Part shown: positions 1 through 7,085 of the stretch, piece after piece
How positions within the stretch are numbered: position 1 is the first letter of the stretch
How the letters are laid out: each line of letters begins with the position of its first letter
DNA from: a virus
Strand: one strand, 5' to 3'
DNA length: 57,686 nucleotides
Virus record (IMG/VR): IMGVR_UViG_3300042892_002913
Coordinates: 1 to 57,686 of that record
Notes under the pieces: generated by a model
Database searches by the model: none
What the model saw: only the letters and a program-made list of their open reading frames with translations
Told to the model about the DNA's origin: nothing
Program-made: the position numbers and the translations under genes

Positions 1-145
1 TTTCAACACTTTGTCTAATATCAATCACGCTTCTACTTTGATTGTCATCCCAAAAACTAGGTATTTGATCTTTAATATTTTGAAAAGAAAAGGTTGCACA
101 CCCTTGTAGAAGTGCAACCAGGCCTATAAGAACTAGACGTTTCAT
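1..145 (-). CDS. small lipoprotein, partial (runs off the left edge)
   Basis: Forty-eight codons are visible; the 3' end lies outside the window. The protein begins MKRLVLIGLVALLQGCATF, a short charged N-terminus, a hydrophobic stretch and an LxGC lipobox with Cys at about residue 16. This is the signature of a lipoprotein processed by signal peptidase II. The start overlaps the stop of the upstream gene in an ATGA, so the two are probably translationally coupled. It sits in the lysis region beside spanin-like lipoproteins and may help disrupt the envelope, but nothing in the visible part proves that. Confidence 0.6.
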   Translation of the reverse strand, partial: MKRLVLIGLVALLQGCATFSFQNIKDQIPSFWDDNQSRSVIDIRQSVE

Positions 146-366
146 TTTTTCTTACCGTCAGGTACTTCTGTAGCTTCGTGTTTTTTGTGCTTCTTAACTT
201 CTTTGCACTCTTGCTTGGGCTTTTTGGTTTTTGGATCAATAACAGGCTTGCCGTCTTTGCCCTGTAGGTCAACACAGATTTTTTTAGTTTCTGGCGTCTC
301 GCAAGCACCGGCTACAGGAGCCATAGCAACTGCCGAAACTAATAATAATGCTAATAAATTTTTCAT
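142..366 (-). CDS. small secreted Lys-rich protein with signal peptide
   Basis: A 74-residue protein. Residues 1-21 (MKNLLALLLVSAVAMAPVAGA) form a clear Sec signal peptide ending in an AGA-type cleavage site. The mature part is short, has two or three Cys and a Lys-rich tail (KKHKKHE, then DGKKK). I chose the ATG at 366 over upstream in-frame starts because AAAGGA lies about 7 nt before it and the signal peptide then starts cleanly. No family was recognised. It lies between a lipoprotein and a holin-like gene, so a periplasmic role late in infection is possible. Confidence 0.6.
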   Translation of the reverse strand: MKNLLALLLVSAVAMAPVAGACETPETKKICVDLQGKDGKPVIDPKTKKPKQECKEVKKHKKHEATEVPDGKKK

Positions 367-376
367 GATCATTCCT

Positions 377-922
377 TTAAATTTGTGGTTGCTCTGGTTG
401 CATGGGTGCAGGCTTTCCGCCAAACCCTGCAACTACTGCTGGTGATGAGACTGGAGTTGTTCCCCAGCTTGGTGCTGAATTAAACCCGCCACCTGTTGGT
501 GCTCCAAATCCTGAATTGCCACCAAAGCTGCTCGGTGCTGGTGAATTATAACCACCGGATGAGCCGAAGCCTCCTGCTTGAGGTTGGCTAAATGTTGAAG
601 GCCCGCTTGCAAATCCTGTTCCTGGTGTTTGTAGTCCGCCATTGTTTGCTCCTCCTAGTTTTTCCTGTGTGCGACCAAATGCCGCAATACCTAAAACTGC
701 ACCCATAGCAATATGGAATAGACCAGCACCTTGAAGTGTTAGCGGATTCCATTGTGTGAGACCTGTGCCTACAGTAGTTTGTAGCAGACTCCATAAGATA
801 GGAAATACAACCATGTCCATAGTACAAACAAGCATATACATCCAACCCATCATTGGACGCCATTTTGAGTTCATCCAATCTTCTTTTTTCTGTTCGCTTG
901 CGCTTTTAGTTTCTTCAGCCAT
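377..922 (-). CDS. holin-like membrane protein (3TM-holin type) with Gly/Ser/Pro-rich tail
   Basis: A 181-residue protein. An N-terminal charged segment is followed by KWRPMMGWMYMLVCTM and a second hydrophobic segment (IAMGAVLGIAAFG). This WRPxxGW pattern just before membrane segments is typical of the Hol_3TM phage holin family. Residues from about 95 on are a low-complexity Gly, Ser, Pro and Phe-rich tail, unusual for a holin. It is near an endolysin and spanins, which supports a lysis role. It could instead be a structural membrane protein, so the holin call is only probable. Confidence 0.55.
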   Translation of the reverse strand: MAEETKSASEQKKEDWMNSKWRPMMGWMYMLVCTMDMVVFPILWSLLQTTVGTGLTQWNPLTLQGAGLFHIAMGAVLGIAAFGRTQEKLGGANNGGLQTPGTGFASGPSTFSQPQAGGFGSSGGYNSPAPSSFGGNSGFGAPTGGGFNSAPSWGTTPVSSPAVVAGFGGKPAPMQPEQPQI

Positions 923-924
923 GA

Positions 925-1302
925 TTACTTCTTCCCACCATTAGACAATTGTCTGTCTTTGTGCTTTTCCAACTCTGCTACACGCCATGACAAAGTATCA
1001 ATGATGGCACGGTTTGCGGCCTCACGGCTCACAGCGTCTGTGTTGGCTTGCATAAAGTCTTGGCGCAGTTTTTCACGAGCCAGTTCAGCACCCATGTTTG
1101 GTGCTTGTTTGTTGTCTGATGTCACCACCAACTGCATCTTGCCTTCAAGAATGGTAAGTTGATGACTCACACCACTCAGTGCATTCATCAAGTACACCAC
1201 ACAGGCAAACATGATTGGTAGCACAGCAAATGTTACCTTTTCGATCAGTGCGCCCTTGGCTTCGCCAGCACTCATCTTTTCTTTGATTTGTTCCAATTCC
1301 AT
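925..1302 (-). CDS. single-span membrane protein with coiled coil, lysis region
   Basis: A 125-residue protein. One hydrophobic segment at about residues 24-42 (VTFAVLPIMFACVVYLMNAL) is flanked by charged sequence. The remainder is polar and helical (REAANRAIIDTLSWRVAELEKHK), probably a coiled coil. It lies immediately downstream of the lipase gene and 2 nt upstream of the holin-like gene. The architecture fits an accessory holin, an antiholin or an inner-membrane spanin-like protein. No family motif settles which. Confidence 0.5.
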   Translation of the reverse strand: MELEQIKEKMSAGEAKGALIEKVTFAVLPIMFACVVYLMNALSGVSHQLTILEGKMQLVVTSDNKQAPNMGAELAREKLRQDFMQANTDAVSREAANRAIIDTLSWRVAELEKHKDRQLSNGGKK

Positions 1303-1303
1303 T

Positions 1304-2029
1304 TTATTCTTCTCCTGCTTTTTCTAATTTGGCAATATAGTTTGCCATCATGTGATCAAACACACCAATGTACTTTTGCCCTTTGGCTCTAGCTTTTAGT
1401 CTACTACGGGCCATGTCTTTCACACGTTGCCAAGGAGTTAGATCTCTAAACTCACCGTAGAAGTTCATATACTTGTGTGTTCCGTGGTGTGTAAATCCCA
1501 TCAACATAAAAGGAACTTTGGTCACATCATCACAGTTGTTCTGCACTCTGTAGTGTTCAACAAACACACTGTCAACAAACTCTTTGTTACCCACTCTCGG
1601 CGAACCGAATGTTACCAATGCTGTCACACGATCCTGTATACGACTGGCAGCGATGGTGGCCATGGCAGCACCAAGACTATGACCGGTCACGTATAGGTTA
1701 CCTGGATTGGCTTCTAGTGCGGCAGTGATACTGGGCCACAATTTATTGATCTCACCTTTGAAACCAACATGTACCTTACCACCACAGGCTTCTAAGTTCT
1801 TACCAGATTTTAGGTCTGCCAACACATCTGACTTTTCAGTTACCTCAGTGCCTCTAAAACTCAGCACAGTAATAGTATCATTGGTTAACAGATATGCCTG
1901 TGCTCCGTCTATGTCGAAGAACTGAATAATCTTATATCCTAACGCTTTAAACTTGGCAGTGGAGGTTTTAGGATTGTCATATGTAGTTTGCGCTATGTTG
2001 GCAAACTCTAATAGTAGTTGTGTTTTCAT
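1304..2029 (-). CDS. class 3 lipase / alpha-beta hydrolase
   Basis: A 241-residue hydrolase of the fungal-type (class 3) lipase family. Family landmarks are present in order: SFRGTE at about 57-62 (oxyanion region), VHVGF at 86-90, the nucleophile elbow GHSLG with Ser118, FGSPRVGN at 141-148, an Asp in NNCDDVTKVPF near 168, and a His in the HHGTHKY stretch near 182. The full catalytic triad is therefore available. No signal peptide is seen, so it probably acts from inside the cell once the membrane is opened. The ATG at 2029 is preferred to an upstream TTG because it clears the preceding stop. Its place among lysis genes suggests phospholipid or ester cleavage at lysis. Confidence 0.8.
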   Translation of the reverse strand: MKTQLLLEFANIAQTTYDNPKTSTAKFKALGYKIIQFFDIDGAQAYLLTNDTITVLSFRGTEVTEKSDVLADLKSGKNLEACGGKVHVGFKGEINKLWPSITAALEANPGNLYVTGHSLGAAMATIAASRIQDRVTALVTFGSPRVGNKEFVDSVFVEHYRVQNNCDDVTKVPFMLMGFTHHGTHKYMNFYGEFRDLTPWQRVKDMARSRLKARAKGQKYIGVFDHMMANYIAKLEKAGEE

Positions 2030-2031
2030 TT

Positions 2032-2595
2032 TTATATCCAAAGGTATAGGCCGTTTAGGCTTAGTAGTATACCAACGCCTGCTACTACAAAACTGCCCCA
2101 GAACATGGCTACACTAACTGCTAAAATACTTGCTGATAGCACAACAATAGCCAATTGGTAGGCCGTGCTTGCATAACCAATCCAAGGACTAGACTTTTTA
2201 GCTTCTTCACGAACTGCTTCCATTTCTCTTGCTTTAACAGCAATTTCTTTCTTGTCAACATCCATGCGTTCTTTTTCAGCTTGGAATTCTTCTTTTAGTT
2301 TTGGATCAGCAGTTGTCTTGGCGGCAATTTCGTATGTAACCCCACGACCTGCTTTGGCTTGGTATTGTGCCCAAGTATTGTTGGCACCTAGTGTATTGTT
2401 TAATACTGTGCTGGATAGTTTGCCACCATACCATGCATTAACTGCCAGCAACAGAGCAAAGATGGAAATAACCATACCTGCTTTGTCTTTTAATTTTGCT
2501 TCACGCTCTGATCTTGATCCTACTGGAGGCTTAGGTGCGTCTGGATCTTTTGGTTGTTTGTTTACTAAATTTAATACTGAATCTATTAATGCCAT
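2032..2595 (-). CDS. DUF4337-like membrane protein
   Basis: A 187-residue protein. Hydrophobic segment 1 (about 40-56, MVISIFALLLAVNAW) is followed by a polar helical region containing NNTWAQYQAK, by a long Glu/Lys/Arg coiled coil, and by one or two C-terminal membrane segments from about residue 140 on. The first span followed by an N-N-x-W-A-x-Y-Q-A-K motif is characteristic of the DUF4337 family, whose function is unknown. A late-type octamer (ATTAAATA) and an AGCAGGAGCG ribosome site lie upstream, so it probably starts a late transcript through the lipase and holin-like genes. Confidence 0.6.
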   Translation of the reverse strand: MALIDSVLNLVNKQPKDPDAPKPPVGSRSEREAKLKDKAGMVISIFALLLAVNAWYGGKLSSTVLNNTLGANNTWAQYQAKAGRGVTYEIAAKTTADPKLKEEFQAEKERMDVDKKEIAVKAREMEAVREEAKKSSPWIGYASTAYQLAIVVLSASILAVSVAMFWGSFVVAGVGILLSLNGLYLWI

Positions 2596-2620
2596 CTTTC
2601 GCTCCTGCTTAATATACTAC

Positions 2621-2628
2621 TATTTAAT
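2621..2628 (-). promoter_or_regulatory. late promoter octamer ATTAAATA
   Basis: The minus strand reads ATTAAATA, one of many NNTAAATA octamers ahead of genes in this window and close to the T4 late promoter TATAAATA. It lies about 25 nt upstream of the DUF4337-like start at 2595, leaving room for an RNA start and a ribosome site. Confidence 0.45.
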
Positions 2629-2855
2629 CAAAATCCAAATAAGTTCTTTTTGGGTTCTGTTAAAAACTTCTCTGCAATTGTAGCACCCTTTGCTCTTACG
2701 TGAGCATCTGGACTGTGCAACATATCGTTAATCAATGCAGCCTTGGCCATTTGTTCCATGGTTTTATCTCTAGACACAGATTTTTCAACTTCTGGATTAG
2801 ACATAATCGCGCAACCCGACAGCATTAGGGCTATAATACCAATTGTAATTTTCAT
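2628..2855 (-). CDS. small lipoprotein
   Basis: A 75-residue protein with a signal peptide ending in the lipobox LSGC (Cys about residue 15), then a polar helical body. Cleavage by signal peptidase II would leave about 60 residues tethered to a membrane. It overlaps the preceding spanin-like lipoprotein gene by four bases (ATGA). The sequence is not otherwise recognisable. Its place directly after the spanin pair suggests a role in envelope disruption. Confidence 0.55.
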   Translation of the reverse strand: MKITIGIIALMLSGCAIMSNPEVEKSVSRDKTMEQMAKAALINDMLHSPDAHVRAKGATIAEKFLTEPKKNLFGF

Positions 2856-3118
2856 TTTACACTCTCATAAATGCGTTTTTGTTCCTGATACCAATCATTC
2901 CAGCCGTCAACTTTGGCTGCACACTCGTAATACATACCGTAGTTTTGTACAACTACCTTAAGCATTTCTGTAATAGCAACTCGATCGCCTTCTATTTTTT
3001 TAAGACTGTCGCATCTTTCTACTAGGGCTTTAGGAACATCTGGAAACTTTTGTTTTACTGGAACAGGAGTAGAACAAGCAGCTAGAACTAGAGTAAGACT
3101 TAGAATAATGTATTTCAT
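2852..3118 (-). CDS. outer-membrane spanin candidate (Rz1-like lipoprotein)
   Basis: An 88-residue lipoprotein. The signal ends in LAAC with Cys15, followed by a Pro-containing stretch (CSTPVPVKQKFPDVP) and a short polar body with two more Cys. Rz1-type outer-membrane spanins are small Pro-rich lipoproteins encoded just after or inside the gene for their inner-membrane partner. Here the start overlaps the stop of the coiled-coil membrane protein by an ATGA. In that model the pair bridges the periplasm and fuses inner and outer membranes. The assignment rests on architecture and order, not on close similarity. Confidence 0.6.
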   Translation of the reverse strand: MKYIILSLTLVLAACSTPVPVKQKFPDVPKALVERCDSLKKIEGDRVAITEMLKVVVQNYGMYYECAAKVDGWNDWYQEQKRIYESVK

Positions 3119-3603
3119 TTCTTACCCTCTGCTGCCTTGTTCATATCAGCAGCTTGGTTATGTATATCGATGATCTCTTTAGGCACAGGACATTGTTCAA
3201 TGTATTTGATGATTTCTTCTTTCTTTACAACTTCACGGTCAAGATATTGTGTAATGTATTCAGTCTTGCCTTTGATTACTTTGGTTTTTTCAACTATTTT
3301 TTGTTCTATGACTGTGTTGGTTTCTTTTGATTGTTGTTCAGCAACAGCAACTCGTGCTTCAGCTTCGGCAACCTTTGCTCGCCATGCCATTTCTGTATCA
3401 TAACCGCCACGTAGCCACACGCCCAACACCAGCAACACAATGCCAACTGGTTGTAGTATCTTTACATAGTTTCCGTAGAATGGAATCCACTTGCCTAACC
3501 AACCAGCAAGTACTCCAGTAACACCAGCAGCAATGATGAGCCAATATAAGCCGCTTAGTACAGCATCAGGTACTAGACCAATCATCCATGCTACTTGGCT
3601 CAT
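3115..3603 (-). CDS. inner-membrane spanin candidate (Rz-like)
   Basis: A 162-residue protein with hydrophobic segments at about 14-36 and 47-65, then a long charged helical region (about 72-140) rich in Glu, Lys, Val and Gln that should form a coiled coil projecting into the periplasm. A membrane anchor plus a periplasmic coiled coil, directly upstream of a small lipoprotein and directly downstream of an endolysin, is the standard inner-spanin arrangement. Two membrane segments rather than one is slightly atypical. It overlaps its neighbours by one to four bases on both sides, indicating tight coupling. Confidence 0.6.
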   Translation of the reverse strand: MSQVAWMIGLVPDAVLSGLYWLIIAAGVTGVLAGWLGKWIPFYGNYVKILQPVGIVLLVLGVWLRGGYDTEMAWRAKVAEAEARVAVAEQQSKETNTVIEQKIVEKTKVIKGKTEYITQYLDREVVKKEEIIKYIEQCPVPKEIIDIHNQAADMNKAAEGKK

Positions 3604-4232
3604 TAGTGTGCTCCGAAGATATGCAGAGCGTGTTCGTAATGTTTAATGCGATCTTCTAGGCCGATAGTCCCGCCGTTGATGCGTTTGGTTAATGTTAGGA
3701 TATCACCTGCATCTGCCCACTGGTTTAGTTTGTTTTGTTCCCAGAAGAAACAGGCCGACTGTACAGCACCTTCAAATGTCTGTAGGTATTCGCTGGCTTC
3801 TTCAACAGGAATATCTAATGAACCTGCAAAGAATGTGTAATTGTTCTTGCCAGTCAATTGAATAAGTCCACGACCACAATAACGGAATCCGTCACCACTT
3901 GCTTCGTCCCCGTTGCCCATACGGTTAGCGTACACTCGGTTAGCAATCATTTCACCCTTGCCTGCATATTGAGCAGCCGTAGCATCATCCGGGAAGTACT
4001 TGGGAAACACTCTGCGTAGGCTAGCTGCCTTGTAGTTTAAATTTTCTTTTAGAAAAACAAAGCCACCGCTTTCGTGAGCGCATTGTGCTAGGAAAGCAGC
4101 CACCCGTTGTGGAGTTGTAATTTCGTATTCTGGAAGTATTTCGTAAATTGCTTCAAACCATTGATCCGCATAGGGATTCTTTGGAATCATTTCTTTTAGC
4201 TGTTGTTTGGTAAAATCAAATGTAAAACTCAT
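3603..4232 (-). CDS. endolysin, glycoside hydrolase family 19 (chitinase/lysozyme-like)
   Basis: A 209-residue peptidoglycan hydrolase of the GH19 fold. Landmarks are CAHESGGF with the likely catalytic Glu54, YCGRGLIQLTGKNNY around 118-132, and TKRINGGTIGLEDR near 182-195. The GRGxxQLTxxxNY block is highly diagnostic. GH19 phage enzymes cleave the glycan beta-1,4 bonds of the cell wall. No signal peptide or extra binding domain is seen, so export probably depends on a holin. It is followed at once by both spanin candidates, making this the core of the lysis cassette. Confidence 0.9.
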   Translation of the reverse strand: MSFTFDFTKQQLKEMIPKNPYADQWFEAIYEILPEYEITTPQRVAAFLAQCAHESGGFVFLKENLNYKAASLRRVFPKYFPDDATAAQYAGKGEMIANRVYANRMGNGDEASGDGFRYCGRGLIQLTGKNNYTFFAGSLDIPVEEASEYLQTFEGAVQSACFFWEQNKLNQWADAGDILTLTKRINGGTIGLEDRIKHYEHALHIFGAH

Positions 4233-4978
4233 TGCTCAATCCTTTGTAGTAGCATTGCTTGACCACGGTTGTCAAACATAAATTTGTCGCCTACCTTGTT
4301 GATATTGTAGTCGCCTAGTATTTTAGTTAGCCAAAATATTTCACTAGTGGCTGCATCATCCATTATGATTGCGTCTACTACACCTTCTAGGATAGAATCA
4401 GTAGCAGCTTCTTTAACCATACGCAGTTTGACCTGCTTGTTAAAAGGTTTATGGATTGTGATAACATCACCTTCTAGTGTTAGATCGTCCATTAGAGTTT
4501 TGTTGAAGAAACGTTTAATGCCTTCCGTTTGTAATTTATTTAGATTGCGATCGTATTTGTCGGGAGTAGGAGGAACAATTCGATCCAATGATTCTTGAGT
4601 CATATCAAATTCATCAGTCATCTTGTGATATTTAAATTTCCAGTTATCTATTCCTGTAAGTTTCTCAACTCCGTGAGTAATTTCTTCAATTTGTTTAGAA
4701 ATTTGGGGGGTACGATTTAGTTCGACAAATACAAAATATTCACCTTTGGCGTTTTCTCCAGAGCTGACATCGGAATCAAGAACAAACTCAAATCCTTTTT
4801 CTATAAATTCCATGACGTCCTTGGCAGGATTTCGATCTTTGACTTTAAAGGTAATTACGCAAACATCTCGGTCTTCACCCATTTTAGATCTATGACTGTC
4901 AATCTCGAATAGTGGATAGATCATTTCTTGTAGATCTAACGATCTCAATCCTTCGTTAAGCTGCTGGTTGTTCTGCAT
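4229..4978 (-). CDS. conserved phage protein of unknown function
   Basis: A 249-residue acidic soluble protein with no membrane segment. I chose the ATG at 4978 (MQNNQQLNEGLRS) because AGGA lies about 8 nt upstream; the longer reading frame overlaps the preceding gene extensively. The sequence is a mixture of alternating beta-like and charged helical stretches. No enzymatic motif is seen. It is paired with the gene upstream by a 23-base overlap and precedes the endolysin by an ATGA overlap, so it may be a late or virion protein. Confidence 0.55.
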   Translation of the reverse strand: MQNNQQLNEGLRSLDLQEMIYPLFEIDSHRSKMGEDRDVCVITFKVKDRNPAKDVMEFIEKGFEFVLDSDVSSGENAKGEYFVFVELNRTPQISKQIEEITHGVEKLTGIDNWKFKYHKMTDEFDMTQESLDRIVPPTPDKYDRNLNKLQTEGIKRFFNKTLMDDLTLEGDVITIHKPFNKQVKLRMVKEAATDSILEGVVDAIIMDDAATSEIFWLTKILGDYNINKVGDKFMFDNRGQAMLLQRIEQ

Positions 4979-5489
4979 TTGCCATATCCTGTACTTGTGC
5001 TTCTGCTGCATCGGCCTGAATGTTAACAGCACCCTGTTGATTTAGAATATCTTCAACTTTATTTTTATCTAGATTACGGTATCCGCGGTTGATATCATTC
5101 ATTAATTTTTTAGGCATAGTAATTTTGACCATCCATACATCTTCTTGATCAATTTTACCTTTCTTCGTTCCGGGTCTAATATCATCGGGCTTTTTAATTT
5201 TTCTAACTTTAGCCAGTTTAGTTTCTGCAAACTGCACTTTACAGCCATAGTCCAACAGGCGTTTGCCACCTTGCGGTTCGGGCATTTTTTCTTTGGGCCA
5301 CATGAATGTACACTGCACCCAGTATCTACTTTCAATAGGACCTTGGACTAGTTCGCCTTCTATCCAATTATCGTAGACGTAGGTGTCTAATTCATCAATA
5401 ACTCTTTCAAAATCTTTCAAAAGATTGAGACTATTGTTAGATCCGTATACGTTTTCTATATTAGCTATAATGTCTTTGATGTCGGCCAT
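4956..5489 (-). CDS. conserved phage protein of unknown function
   Basis: A 177-residue soluble protein starting MADIKDIIANIE. The inner ATG at 5489 is preferred to the one at 5501 because GGGAG lies 6 nt before it. The middle part contains beta-like stretches (YWVQCTFMWP, DVWMVKITMPKK), and the tail is Ala/Gln/Glu-rich and probably disordered. A late octamer lies about 15 nt upstream, suggesting that this gene heads the late transcript into the lysis cassette. No family was recognised; a virion role is possible. Confidence 0.55.
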   Translation of the reverse strand: MADIKDIIANIENVYGSNNSLNLLKDFERVIDELDTYVYDNWIEGELVQGPIESRYWVQCTFMWPKEKMPEPQGGKRLLDYGCKVQFAETKLAKVRKIKKPDDIRPGTKKGKIDQEDVWMVKITMPKKLMNDINRGYRNLDKNKVEDILNQQGAVNIQADAAEAQVQDMANAEQPAA

Positions 5490-5503
5490 AGTATCTCCCA
5501 TTG

Positions 5504-5511
5504 TATTTATT
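5504..5511 (-). promoter_or_regulatory. late promoter octamer AATAAATA
   Basis: The minus strand reads AATAAATAC upstream of the gene starting at 5489. It differs from the T4 late octamer at one position and leaves about 14 nt for RNA start and ribosome site. Confidence 0.5.
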
Positions 5512-5554
5512 CCGGTAGTTTCTTTAACACAACTTATAACTTTTGAAACTTGTT

Positions 5555-5562
5555 GTTAAATA
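5555..5562 (+). promoter_or_regulatory. late-type octamer GTTAAATA upstream of phoH
   Basis: GTTAAATAC on the plus strand. The predicted RNA start, about 6 nt further on, coincides with the first base of the stem-loop at 5568-5612, so the phoH transcript would start with that hairpin. Confidence 0.4.
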
Positions 5563-5567
5563 CTGTT

Positions 5568-5612
5568 GTGTTCGGCCACGGACACCAACGGTTTGAGGTC
5601 CGTGCCTAACAC
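5568..5612 (+). promoter_or_regulatory. imperfect stem-loop in the phoH leader
   Basis: Both arms pair as GTGTT/AACAC, a c-t mismatch, GG/CC, one bulged c, then CACGGAC/GTCCGTG, with a 14-nt loop. It ends 21 nt before the phoH ATG and just before its AGGAGGG ribosome site. It is followed by no T-run, so it is not a terminator. A 5' stabiliser or translation control element is likely. Confidence 0.5.
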
Positions 5613-5633
5613 TTACAGGAGGGCTAACCTTAT

Positions 5634-6377
5634 ATGAAGAGAAGAAAAGCAGCACCGCTGAAAACAGCTAATGCTCATCATTACCAAACGTCTAACGTCA
5701 TTAACTTAGTAGATAACACATCTTACAAAAAACGTCCTAGAGTTCAAATATATCCCAAAAATCTCAGTCAAGAAGACTACCTGTTAAAGCTAAACGATCC
5801 AAATAAAATGATTGTGTTTGCTACAGGTCCTGCAGGCACGGGTAAAACCATGCTGGCTGTGCAATGGGCTATTGATCAACTCAAATACGGAGATGCTAGC
5901 AAGATAATAATTACAAGACCAGCTGTATCAGTAGATGAAGATCACGGGTTTTTACCCGGGGATCTAAATGAAAAAATGGCCCCTTGGACAAGGCCTATAA
6001 TGGATGTGATAGCTGAAAATTACAATTCCAAAGAAATTGAACATATGGTAGCGGAAGGAATCATTGAGACCAGTCCTCTAGCATATATGAGAGGTCGGAC
6101 TTTTAAAAATTCAGTAATTATAGCAGACGAAATGCAGAACGCTACGCCTAGTCAAATGAAAATGCTGCTTACTAGGCTGGGTATTGGATCTAAGATGGTA
6201 GTCACTGGAGATTTGCAACAAGCAGATAGACCCGCTAATAACGGTCTTCTCGAGTTCCTAGGATTGTATAACAACTTTGCAAATCACAGGTATGTAGATC
6301 TTTGCAAATTTACTGCAGGAGACATTGAACGCCACGAGGCAGTAAAGGAGATCTTAACAATATATGGTGATGATTAA
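5634..6377 (+). CDS. phoH: PhoH-like ATPase
   Basis: A 247-residue P-loop ATPase. Walker A is GPAGTGKT at 65-72 and Walker B is in VIIADEMQN. The family stretches ITRPAVSVDEDHGFLPG and VVTGDLQQADRP are intact. PhoH proteins are common in marine T4-like phages. In bacteria they bind and hydrolyse ATP and appear linked to RNA metabolism and phosphate stress; the phage role is unsettled. It is the only plus-strand gene in this region. AGGAGGG lies about 11 nt upstream of the ATG, after a structured leader. It converges with the next gene, their ends overlapping by a few bases. Confidence 0.92.
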   Translation: MKRRKAAPLKTANAHHYQTSNVINLVDNTSYKKRPRVQIYPKNLSQEDYLLKLNDPNKMIVFATGPAGTGKTMLAVQWAIDQLKYGDASKIIITRPAVSVDEDHGFLPGDLNEKMAPWTRPIMDVIAENYNSKEIEHMVAEGIIETSPLAYMRGRTFKNSVIIADEMQNATPSQMKMLLTRLGIGSKMVVTGDLQQADRPANNGLLEFLGLYNNFANHRYVDLCKFTAGDIERHEAVKEILTIYGDD

Positions 6378-6616
6378 TCTTTAGGGAGATGGGGGGTCAA
6401 CTGATCCCCCAATACTCTTTTATACATTTCTAACATATCATCAAATGTAGCTTCTCTGTTGAGACTGTTTACAACACATTTCTTTTCTTTAAAGTCTAGG
6501 ATAACCTTGGCACTTTGAATGTGCTTGGTTCTAATATTGTTTTTAAACTCTGTTAACTCGTCCCACTTGCCATTGGGCTTTTTAACATAAGTTACAATCA
6601 TATATCTGTTATTCAT
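6374..6616 (-). CDS. small conserved phage protein
   Basis: An 80-residue protein with a strand-rich N-terminus (MNNRYMIVTYVKKPNGKWDE), a Lys-rich middle and a C-terminal helix. It overlaps the DUF2452 gene start-to-stop by 8 bases and converges on phoH. No motif or membrane segment is visible. It is retained as real because it has an ATG start, tight packing and a composition like its neighbours. Confidence 0.55.
   Translation of the reverse strand: MNNRYMIVTYVKKPNGKWDELTEFKNNIRTKHIQSAKVILDFKEKKCVVNSLNREATFDDMLEMYKRVLGDQLTPHLPKD
6391..6410 (+). terminator. possible weak terminator of phoH
   Basis: GGGGG and CCCCC arms with an 8-10 nt loop lie just after the phoH stop, inside the 3' end of the convergent gene. 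The T-rich stretch beyond it is weak and offset, so termination is only possible. Confidence 0.25.
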
Positions 6617-7085
6617 TTATTTCCATCCAGGTGTGATCGCCCATATACTTTACTTGGGCCTTATATTCGTAATCTTCCGGCGCCCCAGTAGACCAATCAT
6701 TAGGACCATGCAGTGTAAGCAAAGTGTGTTGCTTTCTTTTGTCCCATACCAACCAATAATGATTACCCATAACTACCTGAAATTGATAAACCGCTGCATG
6801 AACAGAATCTGTAATTTCCAATCTACGTTTGATAGCCTGAGCCTGTTTTTCCAACACACTGACCAACTCCATGATACGATCATATTCCTGCTGGGCATAC
6901 ATCCTAGCATGATTGATCATTAGATCCTTTTGTTTGGTGACAGGCACTAGATCAAATTTAACTCCGCCAGCCTCAGTGGGATACTCTGATACATTTCTGT
7001 TAAAGAACGGAATAATAGATCCAGTAGATGTAGAATCATAACTGGCCCTTCCCTTGGCTGAGTTTGGCGTATTCTCTTCAGGCAT
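6609..7085 (-). CDS. DUF2452 (C1orf50-like) protein
   Basis: A 158-residue protein. A helical middle with many Gln, Glu and Arg (about 55-95) leads to VYQFQVVMGNHYWLVWD, then LLTLHGPNDW and a closing YKAQVKYMGDHTWMEI. This order of helix, H/Y-rich strand, P-x-x-W and a final W matches the DUF2452 family, found in bacteria and in human C1orf50. Its function is unknown. The start overlaps the clamp-loader gene by 8 bases, so it is probably co-translated with a replication gene. Confidence 0.65.
   Translation of the reverse strand: MPEENTPNSAKGRASYDSTSTGSIIPFFNRNVSEYPTEAGGVKFDLVPVTKQKDLMINHARMYAQQEYDRIMELVSVLEKQAQAIKRRLEITDSVHAAVYQFQVVMGNHYWLVWDKRKQHTLLTLHGPNDWSTGAPEDYEYKAQVKYMGDHTWMEINE

Noticed and set aside
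5568-5612. Stem-loop before phoH as a terminator or riboswitch
   Set aside because: No T-run follows, and no known riboswitch consensus is visible; a leader hairpin is the simplest reading.
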